Below, piece by piece: positions 13,805 to 27,259 of a stretch of DNA of 64,000 nucleotides. The stretch spans positions 124,001 to 188,000 of the forward strand of contig CANTAL010000004.1 of assembly GCA_947650365.1 (NCBI GenBank). The letters are read 5' to 3'. The stretch comes from Chamaelirium japonicum (lineage: Eukaryota > Streptophyta > Magnoliopsida > Liliales > Melanthiaceae). Each line of letters begins with the position of its first letter. Within the stretch, counting starts at the first letter, position 1. Below the pieces are notes generated by a model that saw only the letters and a program-made list of their open reading frames with translations, was not told the origin of the DNA and did not search any database. The position numbers and the translations under genes are program-made.

Positions 13805-14377
13805 ACGAAAGAATTAGAATGGATTGTATGAATGAATTAGAATGGATCGTGCGAATGAATTAGAATGCGAATGAATTAGAATGGATCGTACGAATGAATT
13901 AGAATAGATTGTGCGAATGAATTAGAATGGATCTGGATCGTGTATCCATTCTAATTCATTCGTACGACCCATTCTAATTCATTCGTACGATCCATTCTAA
14001 TTTATTCGCATTCTAATTCATTCGCACGATCCATTCTAATTCATTCATACAATCCAATGAATTAGAATGGATCGTACGAATGAATTAGAATGGATCGTAC
14101 GAATGAATTAGAATAGATTGTGCGTACGAATGAATTAGAATGGATCGTACGAATGAATTAGAATGGATCGTGCTAATGAATTAGAATGGATCGTGCGAAT
14201 GAATTAGAATGGATCGTGCGAATGAATTAGAATGGATCGTACGAATGAATTAGAATGGATACATTCGTGCGAATGAATTAGAATGGATCGTGCGAATGAA
14301 TTAGAATGGATCGTACGAATGAATTAGAATAGATTGTGCTAATGAATTAGAATGGATCGTATGAATGAATTAGAATG
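13805..14377. repeat. Short alternating blocks (minus, plus, minus)
   Basis: Minus 13805-13928, the junction element 13929-13947, plus 13948-14056, minus 14057-14377. The first two are extra relative to copy one and account for part of the growth of the offset from about 5,516 to 6,180. Confidence 0.83.
13929..13947 (-). repeat. 19-bp junction element (reverse form) at a minus-to-plus switch
   Basis: Reads GGATCTGGATCGTGTATCC, flanked by TTAGAAT on the left and ATTCTAA on the right. First complete copy in the window. Confidence 0.85.
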
Positions 14378-14395
14378 GATACATTCGTGCGAATC

Positions 14396-15240
14396 CATTC
14401 TATTTCATTCGTACGATCCATTCTAATTCATTCGCACGATCCATTCTAATTCATTCATACGATCCATTCTAATTCCTTCGTACGATCCATTCTAATTCAT
14501 TCGTACGATCCATTCTAATTCCTTCGTATGATCCATTCTAATTCATTCGTACGGTATGATTCATTCTAATTCATTTGTACGATTCATTCTAATTCAATCC
14601 ATTCTAATTCATTCGTACGATCCATTCTAATTTCTTCGTATGATCTATTCTAATTCCTTCGTACGATCCATTCTATTTCATTCGTACGATCCATTCTAAT
14701 TCATTCGTACGATCCATTCTAATTCATTCGTACGATTCATTCTAATTCAATCCATTCTAAATCATTCCATTCTAATTCATTCGCACGATCTATTCGCATT
14801 CACTCAAACGATCCATTCTAATTCAGTCATACAATCCATTCTAATTCTTTTGCACGAATGTATCCATTCTAATTCATTCGTACGATCCATTCTAATTCAT
14901 TCGTATGATCTATTCTAATTCATTCGCATGATCCATTCTAATTCCTTCGTACGATCCATTTCAATTCATTCGCACGATCCATTCTAATTCATTCATACGA
15001 TCCATTCTAATTCATTCGTACGATCCATTCTAATTTCTTCGTATGATCTATTCTAATTCCTTCGTACGATCCATTCTAATTCATTCGCACGATCCATTCT
15101 AATTCATTCATATGATCCATTCTAATTCATTCGTACGATCCATTCTAAGTCCTTCGTATGATCCATTATAACTCATTCGCACGATCCATTCTAATTCATT
15201 CACACAATCTATTCTAATTCATTCGTATGATCCATTCTAA
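14396..15240 (+). repeat. Plus-oriented satellite block
   Basis: Partner of 8216-9068, entered through GGATACATTCGTGCGAATCC. It includes a small local variant, CCATTCTAAATCATTCCATTC near 14752. It ends in the 24-bp palindrome at 15229-15252. Confidence 0.84.
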
Positions 15241-17271
15241 TTAGAATGGATCGTATGAATGAATTAGAATGGATCGTGCGAATGAATTAGAATGGATCGT
15301 ACGAATGAAATAGAATGGATACATTCGTGCAAATGAATTAGAATGGATCATATGAATGAATTAGAATGGATCGTTTGAGTGAATGCGAATGGATCGTGCG
15401 AATGAATTAGAATGGATTGTACAAATGAATTAGAATGGATCGTACGAATGAATTAGAATGGATACATTGGTGCGAATGAATTAGAATGGATCATATGAAT
15501 GAATTAGATTGGATCGTATGAATGAATTAGAATGGATTGTATGAATTAGAATGGATACCTTAGTGCAAATGAAATAGAATGGATCGTACGAATGAATTAG
15601 AGTAGATTGTGAGAATGGATTAGAATGGATCATACGATTGAGTAAGAATGGATTGTATGAATGAAATAGAATAGATCGTATGAATGAATTAGAATGGATC
15701 GTACGAATGGATTAGAATGGATCGTTCGAATGAATTAGAATAGATTGTGCGAATGAATTAGAATGGATCGTACGAATGAATTAGAATGGATCGTACGAAT
15801 GAATTAGAATGGATCGTGCGAATGAATTAGAATGGATCGTACGAATGAATTAGAATGGATCGTATGAATGAATTAGAATGGATCGTACGAATGAATTAGA
15901 ATGGATACATTCGTGCGAATGAATTAGAATGGATCGTATGAATGAATTAGAATCGATCGTACGAATGAATTAGAATGGATCATGCGAATGAATTAGAATA
16001 GATCGTGCGAATGAATTAGAATGGATCGTACGAATGAAATAGAATGGATTGTACGAATGAGATAGAATGGATCGTACGAATGAATTAGTATGAATCGTAT
16101 GAATGAATTAGAATTTATCGTGCGAATGAATTAGAATGGATCGTACGAATGAATTAGAATGGATCGTACGAAGGAATTAGAATGGATCGTACGAAGGAAT
16201 TAGAATGGATCGTACAAATGAATTAGAATGGATCGTACGAAGGAATTAGAATGGATCGTACGAAGGAATTAGAATGGATACCTTCGTGCAAATGAATTAG
16301 GATGGATCGTACGAATGAGTAAGAATGGATCGTACGAATGAAATAGAATGGATCGTATGAATGAATTAGAATGGATCGTGCGAATGAATTAGAATGGATC
16401 GTACGAAAGAATTAGAATGGATACATTCGTGCGAATGAATTAGAATGGATCGTATGAATGAATTAGAATCGATCGTATGAATGAATTAGAATGGATCCTG
16501 CGAATGAATTAGAATGGATCGTGCGAATGAAGTAGAATAGATTGTGCGAATGGATTAGAATGGATCATACGATTGAGTAAGAAAGGATTGTACGACTGAA
16601 TTAGAATGAATTAGAATGGAGTCATTCGTGCGAATGAATTAGAATGGATCATACGGTTGAGTAAGAATGGATTGTACGAATGAAATAGAATAGATCGTAC
16701 GAATGAATTAGAATGGATCATGCTAATGAATTAGAATTGATCGTACGAATGAATTAGAATAGATTGTGCGAATTTATTAAAATGGATCGTATAAATGAAT
16801 TAGAATGGATCGTATGAATGAATTAGAATGGATGGTGCGAATGAATTAAAATGGATCGTATGAATGAAATAGAATGGATCGTACGAATGAAATAGAATGG
16901 ATCGTACGAATGAAATAGAATGGATCGTATGAATGAATTAGAATGGATCGTGCGAATGAATTAGAATGGATCGTACGAAGGAATTAGAATGGATCGTACG
17001 AAGGAATTAGAATGGATAGTACGAATGAATTAGAATGGATACCTTCGTGCAAATGAATTAGAATGGATCGTACGAATAAGTAAGAATGGATCGTACGAAT
17101 GAAATAGAATGGATCGTATGCATGAATTAGAATGGATCGTGCGAATGAATTAGAATGGATCGTACGAATGAATTAGAATGGATCGTACGAAGGAATTAGA
17201 ATGGATCGTATGAATGAATTAGAATGGATCGTGCGAATGAATTAGAATGGATCGTACGAATGAAATAGAAT
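15241..17271 (-). repeat. Long minus-oriented block (2.0 kb)
   Basis: The 5.5 kb duplication fades near 15505. From about 15.66 to 16.9 kb the block is shared with 23.7-24.9 kb at an offset of 8,020. It ends at GGATTCGCACGAATGTATCC (17272-17291). Confidence 0.85.
15660..16900 (-). repeat. 1.2-kb shared segment, copy 1
   Basis: It matches 23.7-24.9 kb at an offset of 8,020. Both have ATACCTTCGTGCAAATG (16279/24299), GAAGTAGAATAGATTGTGCG (16529/24549), and a short unit GAATGAATTAGAATGGA(G/T)TCATTCGTG. Confidence 0.85.
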
Positions 17272-17291
17272 GGATTCGCACGAATGTATCC

Positions 17292-17937
17292 ATTCTAATT
17301 CATACATACGATCCATTCTATTTCATTCGTACGATCCATTCTATTTCATTCGTATGATCCATTCTTACTCATTCGTACGATCCATTCTAATTCATTTGCA
17401 CGAAGGTATCCATTCTAATTCATTCGTACTATCCATTCTAATTCCTTCGTACGATCCATTCTAATAAATTAATACGATCCATTTTAATTCATTCGCACGA
17501 ATGTATCCATTCTAATTCATTCATACGATCCATTCTAATTCATTCATACGATCTATTCTAATTCTACGATCCATTCTTACTCATTCGTATTATCCATTTT
17601 AATTCATTCACACGAATGTATCAACTCTAATTCATTCGTACGATTCAATCTAATTCAATCCATTCTAATTCATTCGTACGATCCATTCTAATTCATTCGT
17701 ACGATCCATTCTAATTCATTCATACGATCCATTCTAATTCATTCGTACGATCCATTCTAATTCATTCGTACAATCCATTCTAATTCATTCGCACGATCTA
17801 TTCGCATTCACTCAATCGATCCATTCTAATTCATTCATATGATCCATTCATTCGTACGATCCATTCTTACTCATTCGTACGATCCATTCTTATTCATTTG
17901 CACGAAGGTATCCATTCTAATTCATTCGTACTATTCG
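17292..17937 (+). repeat. Plus-oriented satellite block
   Basis: It is unusually rich in CTATTTC and CTTACTC monomers at its left end, which removes the TAA stop and leaves a chance 64-codon frame at 17270-17464. It exits at CGTACTATTCGTGCGAATG. Confidence 0.84.
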
Positions 17938-18606
17938 TGCGAATGAATTAGAATAGATCATATGGTTGAGTAAGAATGGATTGTACGAATGAAATAGAAT
18001 AGATCGTACGAATGAATTAGAATGGATCATGCTAATGAATTAGAATTGATCGTACGAATGAATTAGAATAGATTGTGCGAATGAATTAAAATGGATACAT
18101 TCGTGCGAATGGATTAGAATGGATCGTATGAATGAATTAGAATGGATCGTATGAATTAGAATGGATCGTATGAATGAATTAGAATGAATCGTATGAATGA
18201 AATAGAATGGATCGTACGGATTAATTAGAATGGATCGTGCGAATGAATTAGAATGGATCGTGCGAATGAGTAAAATACATCGTACGAATGAAATAGAATG
18301 GATCGTATGAATGAATTATATTGGATCGTATTAATGAATTAGAATGGATCGTACGAATGAATTAGAATAGATCGTACGAATGAATTAGAATAGATACGAA
18401 TGGATCGTATGAATGAATTAAAATGGATAGTACGAATGTATTAGAATGGATCGTACAAATGAATTAGAATGGATTGAATTAGAATGAATCGTACGAATGA
18501 ATTAGAATGAATCATACCGTACGAATGAATTATAATGGATCATATGAATGAATTAGAATGGATCGTATGAATGAATTAGAATGGATCGTACGAATGAATT
18601 AGAATG
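17938..18606 (-). repeat. Minus-oriented satellite block
   Basis: The GAATGAATCATACCGTACG marker is near 18505, next to a core-less 15-bp monomer near 18472. It turns to plus at AGAATGTATCCATTC. Confidence 0.83.
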
Positions 18607-19367
18607 TATCCATTCTAATTCATTCGTACGATCCATTCTAATTCATTCGTATGATCTATTCTAATTCATTCGCATGATCCATTCTAATTTCTTCGTACGA
18701 TCCATTTTAATTCATTCGCACGATCCATTCTAATTCATTCATACGATCCATTCTAATTCATTCGTACAATCCATTCTAATTTCTTCGTATGATCTATTCT
18801 AATTCCTTCGTACGATCCATTCTAATTCATTCGCACGATCCATTCTAATTCATTCGTACGATCCATTCTATTTCATTCGTACGATCCATTCTAATTCATT
18901 CGTACGATCCATTCTAATTCATTCGCACAATCTATTCTAATTCATTCGTATGATCCATTCAAATTCATTCGCACGATCCATTCTAATTCATTCGCACAAT
19001 CTATTCTAATTCATTCGTACGTTCCATTCTAATTCATTCGCACGATCCATTCTAATTCATTCATACGATCCATTCTATTTCATTCGTACGATCCATTCTA
19101 ATTCATTCGTACGATCCATTCTAATTCATTTGTACGATCCATTCTAATTCATTCGCACAATCTATTCTAATTCATTCGTACGATCCATTCTAATTCATTC
19201 GCACGATCCATTGTAATTCATTCATACGATCCATTCTATTTCATTCGTACGATCCATTCTTACTCATTCGTACGATCCATTCTAATTCATTTGCACGAAG
19301 GTATCCATTCTAATTCATTCGTACTATCCATTCTAATTCCTTCGTACGATCCATTCTAATTACTTCG
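18607..19367 (+). repeat. Plus-oriented satellite block
   Basis: The order CGCACGATCC, CATACGATCC, CTATTTCATTCGTACG recurs near 18830-18880, 19030-19090 and 19200-19250, suggesting local amplification at a spacing of about 180 bp. It exits at TACTTCGTACGAATAAATTAG. Confidence 0.82.
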
Positions 19368-19993
19368 TACGAATAAATTAGAATGGATCGTACGAATGAA
19401 TTAGAATGGATACATTCGTGCAAAAGAATTAGAATGGATTGTATGAATGAATTAGAATGGATCGTGCGAATGAATTAGAATGGATCGTGCGAATGAATTA
19501 GAATAGATCATATGAATGAATTAGAATGGATCGTGCGAATGAATTAGAATGGATCGTACGAATGAATTAGAATGGATCGTACGAATGAATTAGAATGGAT
19601 CATATGAATGAGTAAGAATGGATCGTACGAATGAAATAGAATGGATCGTATGAATGAATTAGAATGGATACGTGCGAATGAATTAGAATTGATCGTACGA
19701 ATGAATTAGAATAGATTGTGCGAATGAATTAGAATGGATCGTACGAATGAATTGGAATGGATACATTCGTGCGAATGAAATAGAATGGATCGTATAAATG
19801 AATTAGAATGGATCGTGCGAATGAATTAGAATGGATCGTACGAATGAATTAGAATAGATTGTGCGAATGAATTAGAATGGATCGTACGAATGAATTAGAA
19901 TGGATCGTTCGAATGAATTAGAATGGATCGTATGAATGAATTAGAATGGATCGTGCGAATGAATTAGAATGGATCGTATGAATGAAATAGAAT
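19368..19993 (-). repeat. Minus-oriented satellite block
   Basis: It ends with GGATTCGCACGAATGTATCC at 19994-20013. It contains a TACATTCGTGCAAAAG monomer near 19410, a rare string repeated at 20545, 33963 and 58241. Confidence 0.83.
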
Positions 19994-20013
19994 GGATTCG
20001 CACGAATGTATCC

Positions 20014-20540
20014 ATTCTAATTCATTCGTACGATCCATTCTAATTCATTCGTACAATCCATTCTAATTCATTCGCACGATCCATTCGCATTCACTCAAAT
20101 GATCCATTCTAATTCATTCATATGATCCATTCTAATTCATTCGCACGAATGTATCCATTCTAATTCATTCGTACGATCCATTCTAATTCATTCGTACGAT
20201 CCATTCTTACTCATTCGTACGATCCATTCAAATTCATTCGTTCGATCCATTCTAATTCATTCGTACGATCCATTCTAATTCATTCGCACGATCCATTCTA
20301 ATTCATGCATACGATCCAATCTAATTCATTCATACGATCCATTCTAATTCATTCGCACGAATGTATCCATTCTAATTCATTCACACGATCCATTCTAATT
20401 CATTCATACAATCCATTCTAATTCATTCGTATTATCCATTTTAATTCATTCACACGAATGTATCAACTCTAATTCATTCGTACGATTCATTCTAATTCAA
20501 TCCATTCTAATTCATTCGTACGATCCATTCTAATTCATTC
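20014..20540 (+). repeat. Plus-oriented satellite block
   Basis: Its first roughly 230 bp match the start of the block at 22284 closely, including CGTACAATCC, CGCACGATCC and CGCATTCACTCAAA in the same order. It turns at CATTCTAATGGATAC. Confidence 0.84.
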
Positions 20541-22263
20541 TAATGGATACATTCGTGCAAAAGAATTAGAATGGATTTTATGAATGAATTAGAATGGATC
20601 GTGCGAATGAATTAGAATGGATACATTCGTACGAATGAATTAGAATGGATCGTATGAATGAATTAGATTGGATCGTATGAATGAATTAGAATGGATCATA
20701 CGAATGAATTAGAATGGATACCTTCGTGCAAATGAATTAGAATGGATCGTACGAATGAGTAAGAATGGATCGTACGAATGAAATAGAATGAATCGTATGA
20801 ATGAATTAGAATGGATCGTACGAATGAATTAGAATGGATTGTACAAATGAATTAGAATGGATCGTACGAATGAAATAGAATGGATCGTACGAATGAAATA
20901 GAATGGATCGTACGAATGAATTAGAATAGATTGTGCGAATGGATTAGAATGGATCATACGATTGAGTAAGAATGGATTGTACGAATGAAATAGAATAGAT
21001 CGTACGAATGAATTAGAATGGATCGTATGAATGAATTAGAATGGATCGTACGAATGAATTAGAATGGATCGTACGAAGGAATTAGAATGGATCGTACGAA
21101 TGAATTAGAATGGATCGTACAAATGAATTAGAATGGATACGAATGGATCGTATGAATGAATTAGAATGGATCGTACGAATGAAATAGAATGGATCGTACG
21201 AAGGAATTAGAATGGATCATATGAATGAATTAGAATGGATTGTATGGATGAATTAGAATGGATCGTGCGAATAAATTAGAATGGATCGAATGAATGAATT
21301 AGAATGGATCGTACGAATGAATTAGAATGGATCGTGCGAATGAATTAGAATGGATCGTACGAAGGAATTAGAATGGATAGTACGAATGAATTAGAATGGA
21401 TACCTTCGTTCAAATGAATTAGAATTGATCGTACGAATGTATCCATTCTAATTAGGATGGATCATACGAATGAATTAGAATGAATCATACCGTACGAATG
21501 AATTAGAATGGATCATACGAAGGAATTAGAATGGATCGTACGAATGAATTAGAATGGATCGTACGAATGAATGTGAAAGGATACATTCGTGTGAATGAAT
21601 TAGAATGGATCGTATGAGTGTGAATGAATTAGAATGGATCGTGCGAATGAATTAGAATGGATCGTATTAATGAATTATAATGGATCGTGCGAATGAATTA
21701 GAATGGATCGTACGAATGAGTAAGAATGGATCGTGCGAATGAATTAGAATGGATTGTACTAATGAATTAGAATGGATCGTACGAATGAATTAGAATGGAT
21801 ACATTCGTGCGAATCCATTCGATTTCATTCGTATGATCCATTCTAATTCATTCGCACGATCCATTCTAATTCATTCGTATGAATGAATTAGAATGGATCG
21901 TGCGAATGAATTAGAATGGATCATACGAATGAATTAGAATGGATCGTATGAATGAATTAGAATGGATCGTGCGAATAAATTAAAATGGATCGTATGAATG
22001 AATTAGAATGGATCGTGCGAATGAAGTAGAATGGATCGTACGAATGAATTAGAATGGATCGTATGAATGAATTAGAATGGATCGTGCGAATGAATTAGAA
22101 TGGATCGTACGAATGAATTAGAATAGATTGTGCGAATGAATTAGAATCGATCGTACGAATGAATTAGAATGGATCGTACGAATGAATTAGAATGGATCGT
22201 ATGAATGAATTAGAATGGATCGTGCGAATTAATTAGAATGGATCGTACGAATGAAATAGAATG
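20541..22263 (-). repeat. Minus-oriented block with two small plus inserts
   Basis: Less than one plus unit sits at about 21438-21451 (CCATTCTAATTAG). A 60-bp plus insert at 21817-21879 is bounded by GGATACATTCGTGCGAATCC and CATTCGTATGAATG. GATCGTATGAGTGTGAATG near 21608 is a rare monomer shared with 49.7 and 53.2-53.7 kb. Confidence 0.82.
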
Positions 22264-22283
22264 GATTCGCACGAATGTATCCA

Positions 22284-23629
22284 TTCTAATTCATTCGTAC
22301 GATCCATTCTAATTCATTCGTACAATCCATTCTAATTCATTCGCACGATCCATTCGCATTCACTCAAACGATCCATTCTAATTCATTCATATGATCCATT
22401 CTAATTCATTCGCATGAATGTATCCATTCTAATTCATTCGTACGATCCATTCTAATTCATTCGTACGATCCATTCTTACTCATTCGTACGATCCATTCTA
22501 ATTCATTCGTTCGATCCATTCTAATTCATTCGTACGATCCATTCTAATTCATTCGCACGATCCATTCTAATTCATTAGCACGAAACATTCTAATTCATTC
22601 GTACGATCCATTCTAATTCATTTATACGATCCAATCTAATTCATTCATACGATCTATTCTAATTCTTTCGCACGAATGTATCCATTCTAATTCATTCGCA
22701 CAATATATTCTAATTCATTCGTACGATCAATTCTAATTCATTAGCATGATCCATTCTAATTCATTTGTATGATCTATTCTATTTCATTCGTACAATCCAT
22801 TCTTACTCAATCGTATGATCCATTCTAATCCATTCGCACAATCTATTCTAATTCATTCGTACGATCCATTCTATTTCATTCGTACGATCCATTCTAATTC
22901 ATACGATCCATTCTATTTCATTCATACGATCCATTTTAATTCAATCGCACGATCCATTCTAATTCATTCATACGATCCATTCTAATTCATTCGTACGATC
23001 CATTCTAATTTCTTCGTATGATCTATTCTAATTCCTTCGTACGATCCATTCTTACTCAATCGTATGATCCATTCTAATCCATTCGCACAATCTATTCTAA
23101 TTCATTCATACGATCCATTCTAATTTATTCGCACGATCTATTCTAATTCCTTCGTATGATCCATTCTTATTCATTCGTACGATCCATTCTAATTCATTCG
23201 TATGATCCATTCTAATTCATTCGCACAATCTATTCTAATTCATTCGTACGATACATTCTAATTCATTCGTACGATCCGTTCTAATTCATTCGCACGATCC
23301 ATTCTAAATCATTCATACGATCCATTCTATTTCATTCGTACGATCCATTCTTACTCATTCGTACGATCCATTCTAATTCATTTGCACGAAGGTATCCATT
23401 CTAATTCCTTCGTACGATCCATTCTAATTCCTTCGTACAATCCATTCTAATTCATTCGTACGATCCATTCTAATTCATTCGTAAGATCCATACTAATTCA
23501 TTCTAATTCCTTCGTACGATCCATTCTAATTCCTTCGTACAATCCATTCTAATTCCTTCGTACAATCCATTCTAATTCATTCGTACGATCCATTCTAATT
23601 CATTCGTACGATCCATTCTTATTCAATCG
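22284..23629 (+). repeat. Plus-oriented satellite block
   Basis: Entered by GGATTCGCACGAATGTATCC (22264-22283). The string CTTACTCAATCGTATGATCC followed by CATTCGCACAATCTATTC occurs twice, near 22802 and 23051. It ends by turning within CAATCGTACGAATGAATTAG. Confidence 0.84.
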
Positions 23630-25216
23630 TACGAATGAATTAGAATGGATCATACGATTGAATAAGAATGGATTGTACGAATGAATTAGAATGGATCATA
23701 CGATTGAATAAGAATGGATTGTACGAATGAAATAGAATAGATCGTACGAATGAATTAGAATGGATCGTACGAATGAATTAGAATGGATCGTTCGAATGAA
23801 TTAGAATAGATTGTGCGAATGAATTAGAATGGATCGTACGAATGAATTAGAATGGATCGTACGAATGAATTAGAATGGATCGTACGAATGAATTAGAATG
23901 GATCGTGCGAATGAATTAGAATGGATCGTACGAATGAATTAGAATGGATCGTATGAATGAATTAGAATGGATCGTACGAATGAATTAGAATGGATACATT
24001 CGTGCGAATGAATTAGAATGGATCGTATGAATGAATTAGAATCGATCGTACGAATGAATTAGAATGGATCATGTGAATGAATTAGAATGGATCGTGCGAA
24101 TGAGATAGAATGGATCGTACGAATGAGATAGAATGGATCGTACGAATGAATTAGAATGGATCGTACGAATGAATTAGAATGGATCGTACGAATGAATTAG
24201 AATGGGTCATACGAAGGAATTAGAATGGATCGTACGAAGGAATTAGAATGGATCGTACGAAGGAATTAGAATGGATAGTACGAATGAATTAGAATGGATA
24301 CCTTCGTGCAAATGAATTAAGATGGATCGTACGAATGAGTAAGAATGGATCGTACGAATGAAATAGAATGGATCATATGAATGAATTAGAATGGATCGTG
24401 CGAATGAATTAGAATGGATTGTACGAATGAATTAGAATGGAAACATTCGTGCGAATGAATTAGAATGGATCGTATGAATGAATTAGAATCGATCGTACGA
24501 ATGAATTAGAATGGATCCTGCGAATGAATTAGAATGGATCGTGCGAATGAAGTAGAATAGATTGTGCGAATGGATTAGAATGGATCATACGATTGAGTAA
24601 GAAAGGATTGTACGATTGAATTAGAATGAATTAGAATGGATTCATTCGTGCGAATGAATTAGAATGGATCATACGGTTGAGTAAGAATGGATTGTACGAA
24701 TGAAATAGAATAGATCGTACGAATGAATTAGAATGGATCATGCAAATGATTTCGAATTGATCGTACGAATGAATTAGAATAGATTGTGCGAATGAATTAA
24801 AATGGATCGTATAAATGAATTAGAATGGATCGTATGAATGAATTAGAATGGATCGTGCGAATGAATTAAAATGGATCGTATGAATGAAATAGAATGGATC
24901 GTATGAATTAGAATGGATCGTACGAATGAAATAGAATGGATTGTACGAATGAATTAGAATAGATTGTGCGAATGGATTAGAATGGATCATACGATTGAGT
25001 AAGAAAGGATTGTACGAATGAAATAGAATAGATCGTACGAATGAATTAGAATGGATCGTATGAATGAATTAGAATGGATCGTTCGAATGAATTAGAATAG
25101 ATTGTGCGAATGAATTAGAATGGATCGTACGAATGAATTAGAATGGATCGTGCGAATAAATTAGAATGGATCGTATGAATGAATTAGAATGGATCATGCG
25201 AATGAATTAGAATATG
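23630..25216 (-). repeat. Minus-oriented satellite block
   Basis: The segment from about 23.72 to 24.9 kb is the second copy of 15.7-16.9 kb. The rare GAAGTAGAATAGATTGTGCG is at 24549, matching 16529. It ends in ATGGATCCAT at 25214-25223. Confidence 0.84.
23680..24920 (-). repeat. 1.2-kb shared segment, copy 2
   Basis: Same orientation as the first copy, with unrelated arrangements between them. That makes it either a dispersed duplicate or one end of an 8-kb repeat whose remainder has been rearranged. Confidence 0.83.
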
Positions 25217-26087
25217 GATCCATTCTAATTCATTCATACAATCCATTCTAATTCTTTTGCACGAATGTATCCATTCTAATTCATTCGTACGATCCATTCT
25301 AATTCATTCGTACGATCCAATCTAATTCATTCGCACAATCCATTCTAATTCATTCACACTCATACGATCCATTCTAATTCATTCGCACAAATGTATCCTT
25401 TCTAATTCATTTGTACGATCCATTCTAATTCATTCGCACAATCTATTCTAATTCATTCGAACAATCCATTCTAAGTCATTCGTACGATCCATTCTAATTC
25501 ATTCATACGATCCATTCTAATTCATTCGCACGATCCATTCTATTTCATTCGTACGATCCATTCTAATTCATTCGCACGAATGTATCCATTCCAATTCATT
25601 CGTACGATCCATTCTAATTCATTCGCACAATCTATTCTAATTCATTCGTACGATCAACTCTAATTCATTCGCATGTATCCATTCTAATTCATTCATACGA
25701 TCCATTCTATTTCATTCGTACGATCCATTCTTACTCATTCGTACGATCCAATCTAATTCATTCGTACGATCTATTCTAATTCATTCGTACGATCCATTCT
25801 AATTCATTCGCACAATCTATACGTTCCATTCTAATTCATTCGTAAGATCCATTCTAATTCATTCGCACGATCCATTCTAATTCATTAATACGATCCAATC
25901 TAATTCATTCGTACGATCCATTCTAATCCATTCGTATTCATTCGCACAATCTATTCTAATTCATTCATACGATCCATCCTAATTCATTCGCACGAATGTA
26001 TCCATTCTAATTCATTCGTACAATCCATTCTATTTCATTTGTACGATCCATTCTTACTCATTCGTACGATCCATTCTTACTCATTCG
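25217..26087 (+). repeat. Plus-oriented satellite block
   Basis: The right half (about 25.55-26.04 kb) closely matches 56.57-57.08 kb, 31 kb away. Both have CACAATCTATACGTTCC followed by CGTAAGATCC and CATTCGTATTCATTCGCAC. It turns at CATTCGTGCAAAGGAATTAG. Confidence 0.84.
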
Positions 26088-27240
26088 TGCAAAGGAATTA
26101 GAATGGATCGTACGCAGGAATTAGAATGGTTTGTACGAAGGAATTAGAATGGATCGTACGAATGAATTAAAATGGATACATTCGTGCGAATGAATTAGAA
26201 TGGATCGTACGAATGAGTAAGAATGGATCATACGAATGAAATAGAATGGATCGTAAGGATGAATTAGAATGGATCGTGCGAATGAATTAGAATGGATCGT
26301 ACGAATGAGTAAGAATGGATCCTATGAATGAATTAAAATGGATCGTGCGAATAAATTAGAATGGATCGAAGGAATGAATTAGAATGGATCATACGAATGA
26401 ATTAGAATGGATCGTATGAATGAATTAGAATGGATCGTGCGAATGAATTAGAATGGATTATATGAATGAAATAGAATGGATTGTACGAATGAGGTAGAAT
26501 GGATCGTACGAATGCATTAGAATGGATAATTCATGCGAATGAAATAGAATGGATCATACGAATGAATTAGAATGGATTCATTCGTGTGAATGAATTAGAA
26601 TGGATCGTACGAATGAGTAAGAATGGATCGTACGAATGAATTAGAATGGATTGAATTAGAATGAATCGTACGAATGAATTAGAATGGATCGTACGAATAA
26701 ATTAGAATGGATCGTACGAATGAATTAGAATGGATTGAATTAGAATGAATCGTACGAATGAATTAGAATGAATCATACCGTACGAATGAATTAGAATGGA
26801 TCATATGAATGAATTAGAATGGATCGTATGAATGAATTAGAATGGATCGTACGAATGAATTAGAATGGATCGTACGAATGAATTAGAATGGATCGTACGA
26901 ATGAATTAGAATGAATACATTCGTGCGAATGAATTAGAATGGATCATACGAATGAATTAGAGTTGATACATTCGTGTGAATGAATTAAAATGGATAATAC
27001 GAATGAGTAAGAATGGATCGTAGAATTAGAATGGATCTTATGAATGAATTAGAATGGATACATACGAATGAATTAGAATGGATCGTATGAATGAATTAGA
27101 ATGCATCGTGCGAATGAATTAGAATGGATCGTACGAATGAATTAGAATGGATCGTATGAATGAATTAGAATGGATCATAGTAATGAATTAGAATGGATCC
27201 TATGAATGAATTAGAATAGATTGTGCGAATGAATTAGAAT
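26088..27240 (-). repeat. Minus-oriented satellite block
   Basis: It holds core-less 15-bp monomers near 26648 and 26732 and the CATACCGTACG marker near 26773. It ends at the 19-bp element 27241-27259. Confidence 0.83.
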
Positions 27241-27259
27241 GGATCTGGATCGTGTATCC
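27241..27259 (-). repeat. 19-bp junction element (reverse form)
   Basis: GGATCTGGATCGTGTATCC, minus units left and plus units right. It is followed by an approximately 300-bp module that recurs after the elements at 42344, 47000 and 63192. Confidence 0.85.

Larger units (their letters stand above)
9473..15505. repeat. Large duplication, copy 2 (about 6.0 kb)
   Basis: The offset to copy 1 rises from 5,516 to about 6,180. The difference is a 556-bp internal duplication plus extra blocks near 13.8-13.95 kb, partly balanced by small losses. Scattered substitutions make it older than the X/Y duplications by eye. Confidence 0.88.

Noticed and set aside
17270-17464. 64-codon open frame on the + strand
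   Set aside because: It starts at an ATG created by the junction GGATTCGCACGAATGTATCC and is pure satellite with the 23-residue pattern, stopping at a monomer TAA after DPF. No domain, no ribosome-binding context, no codon signature.
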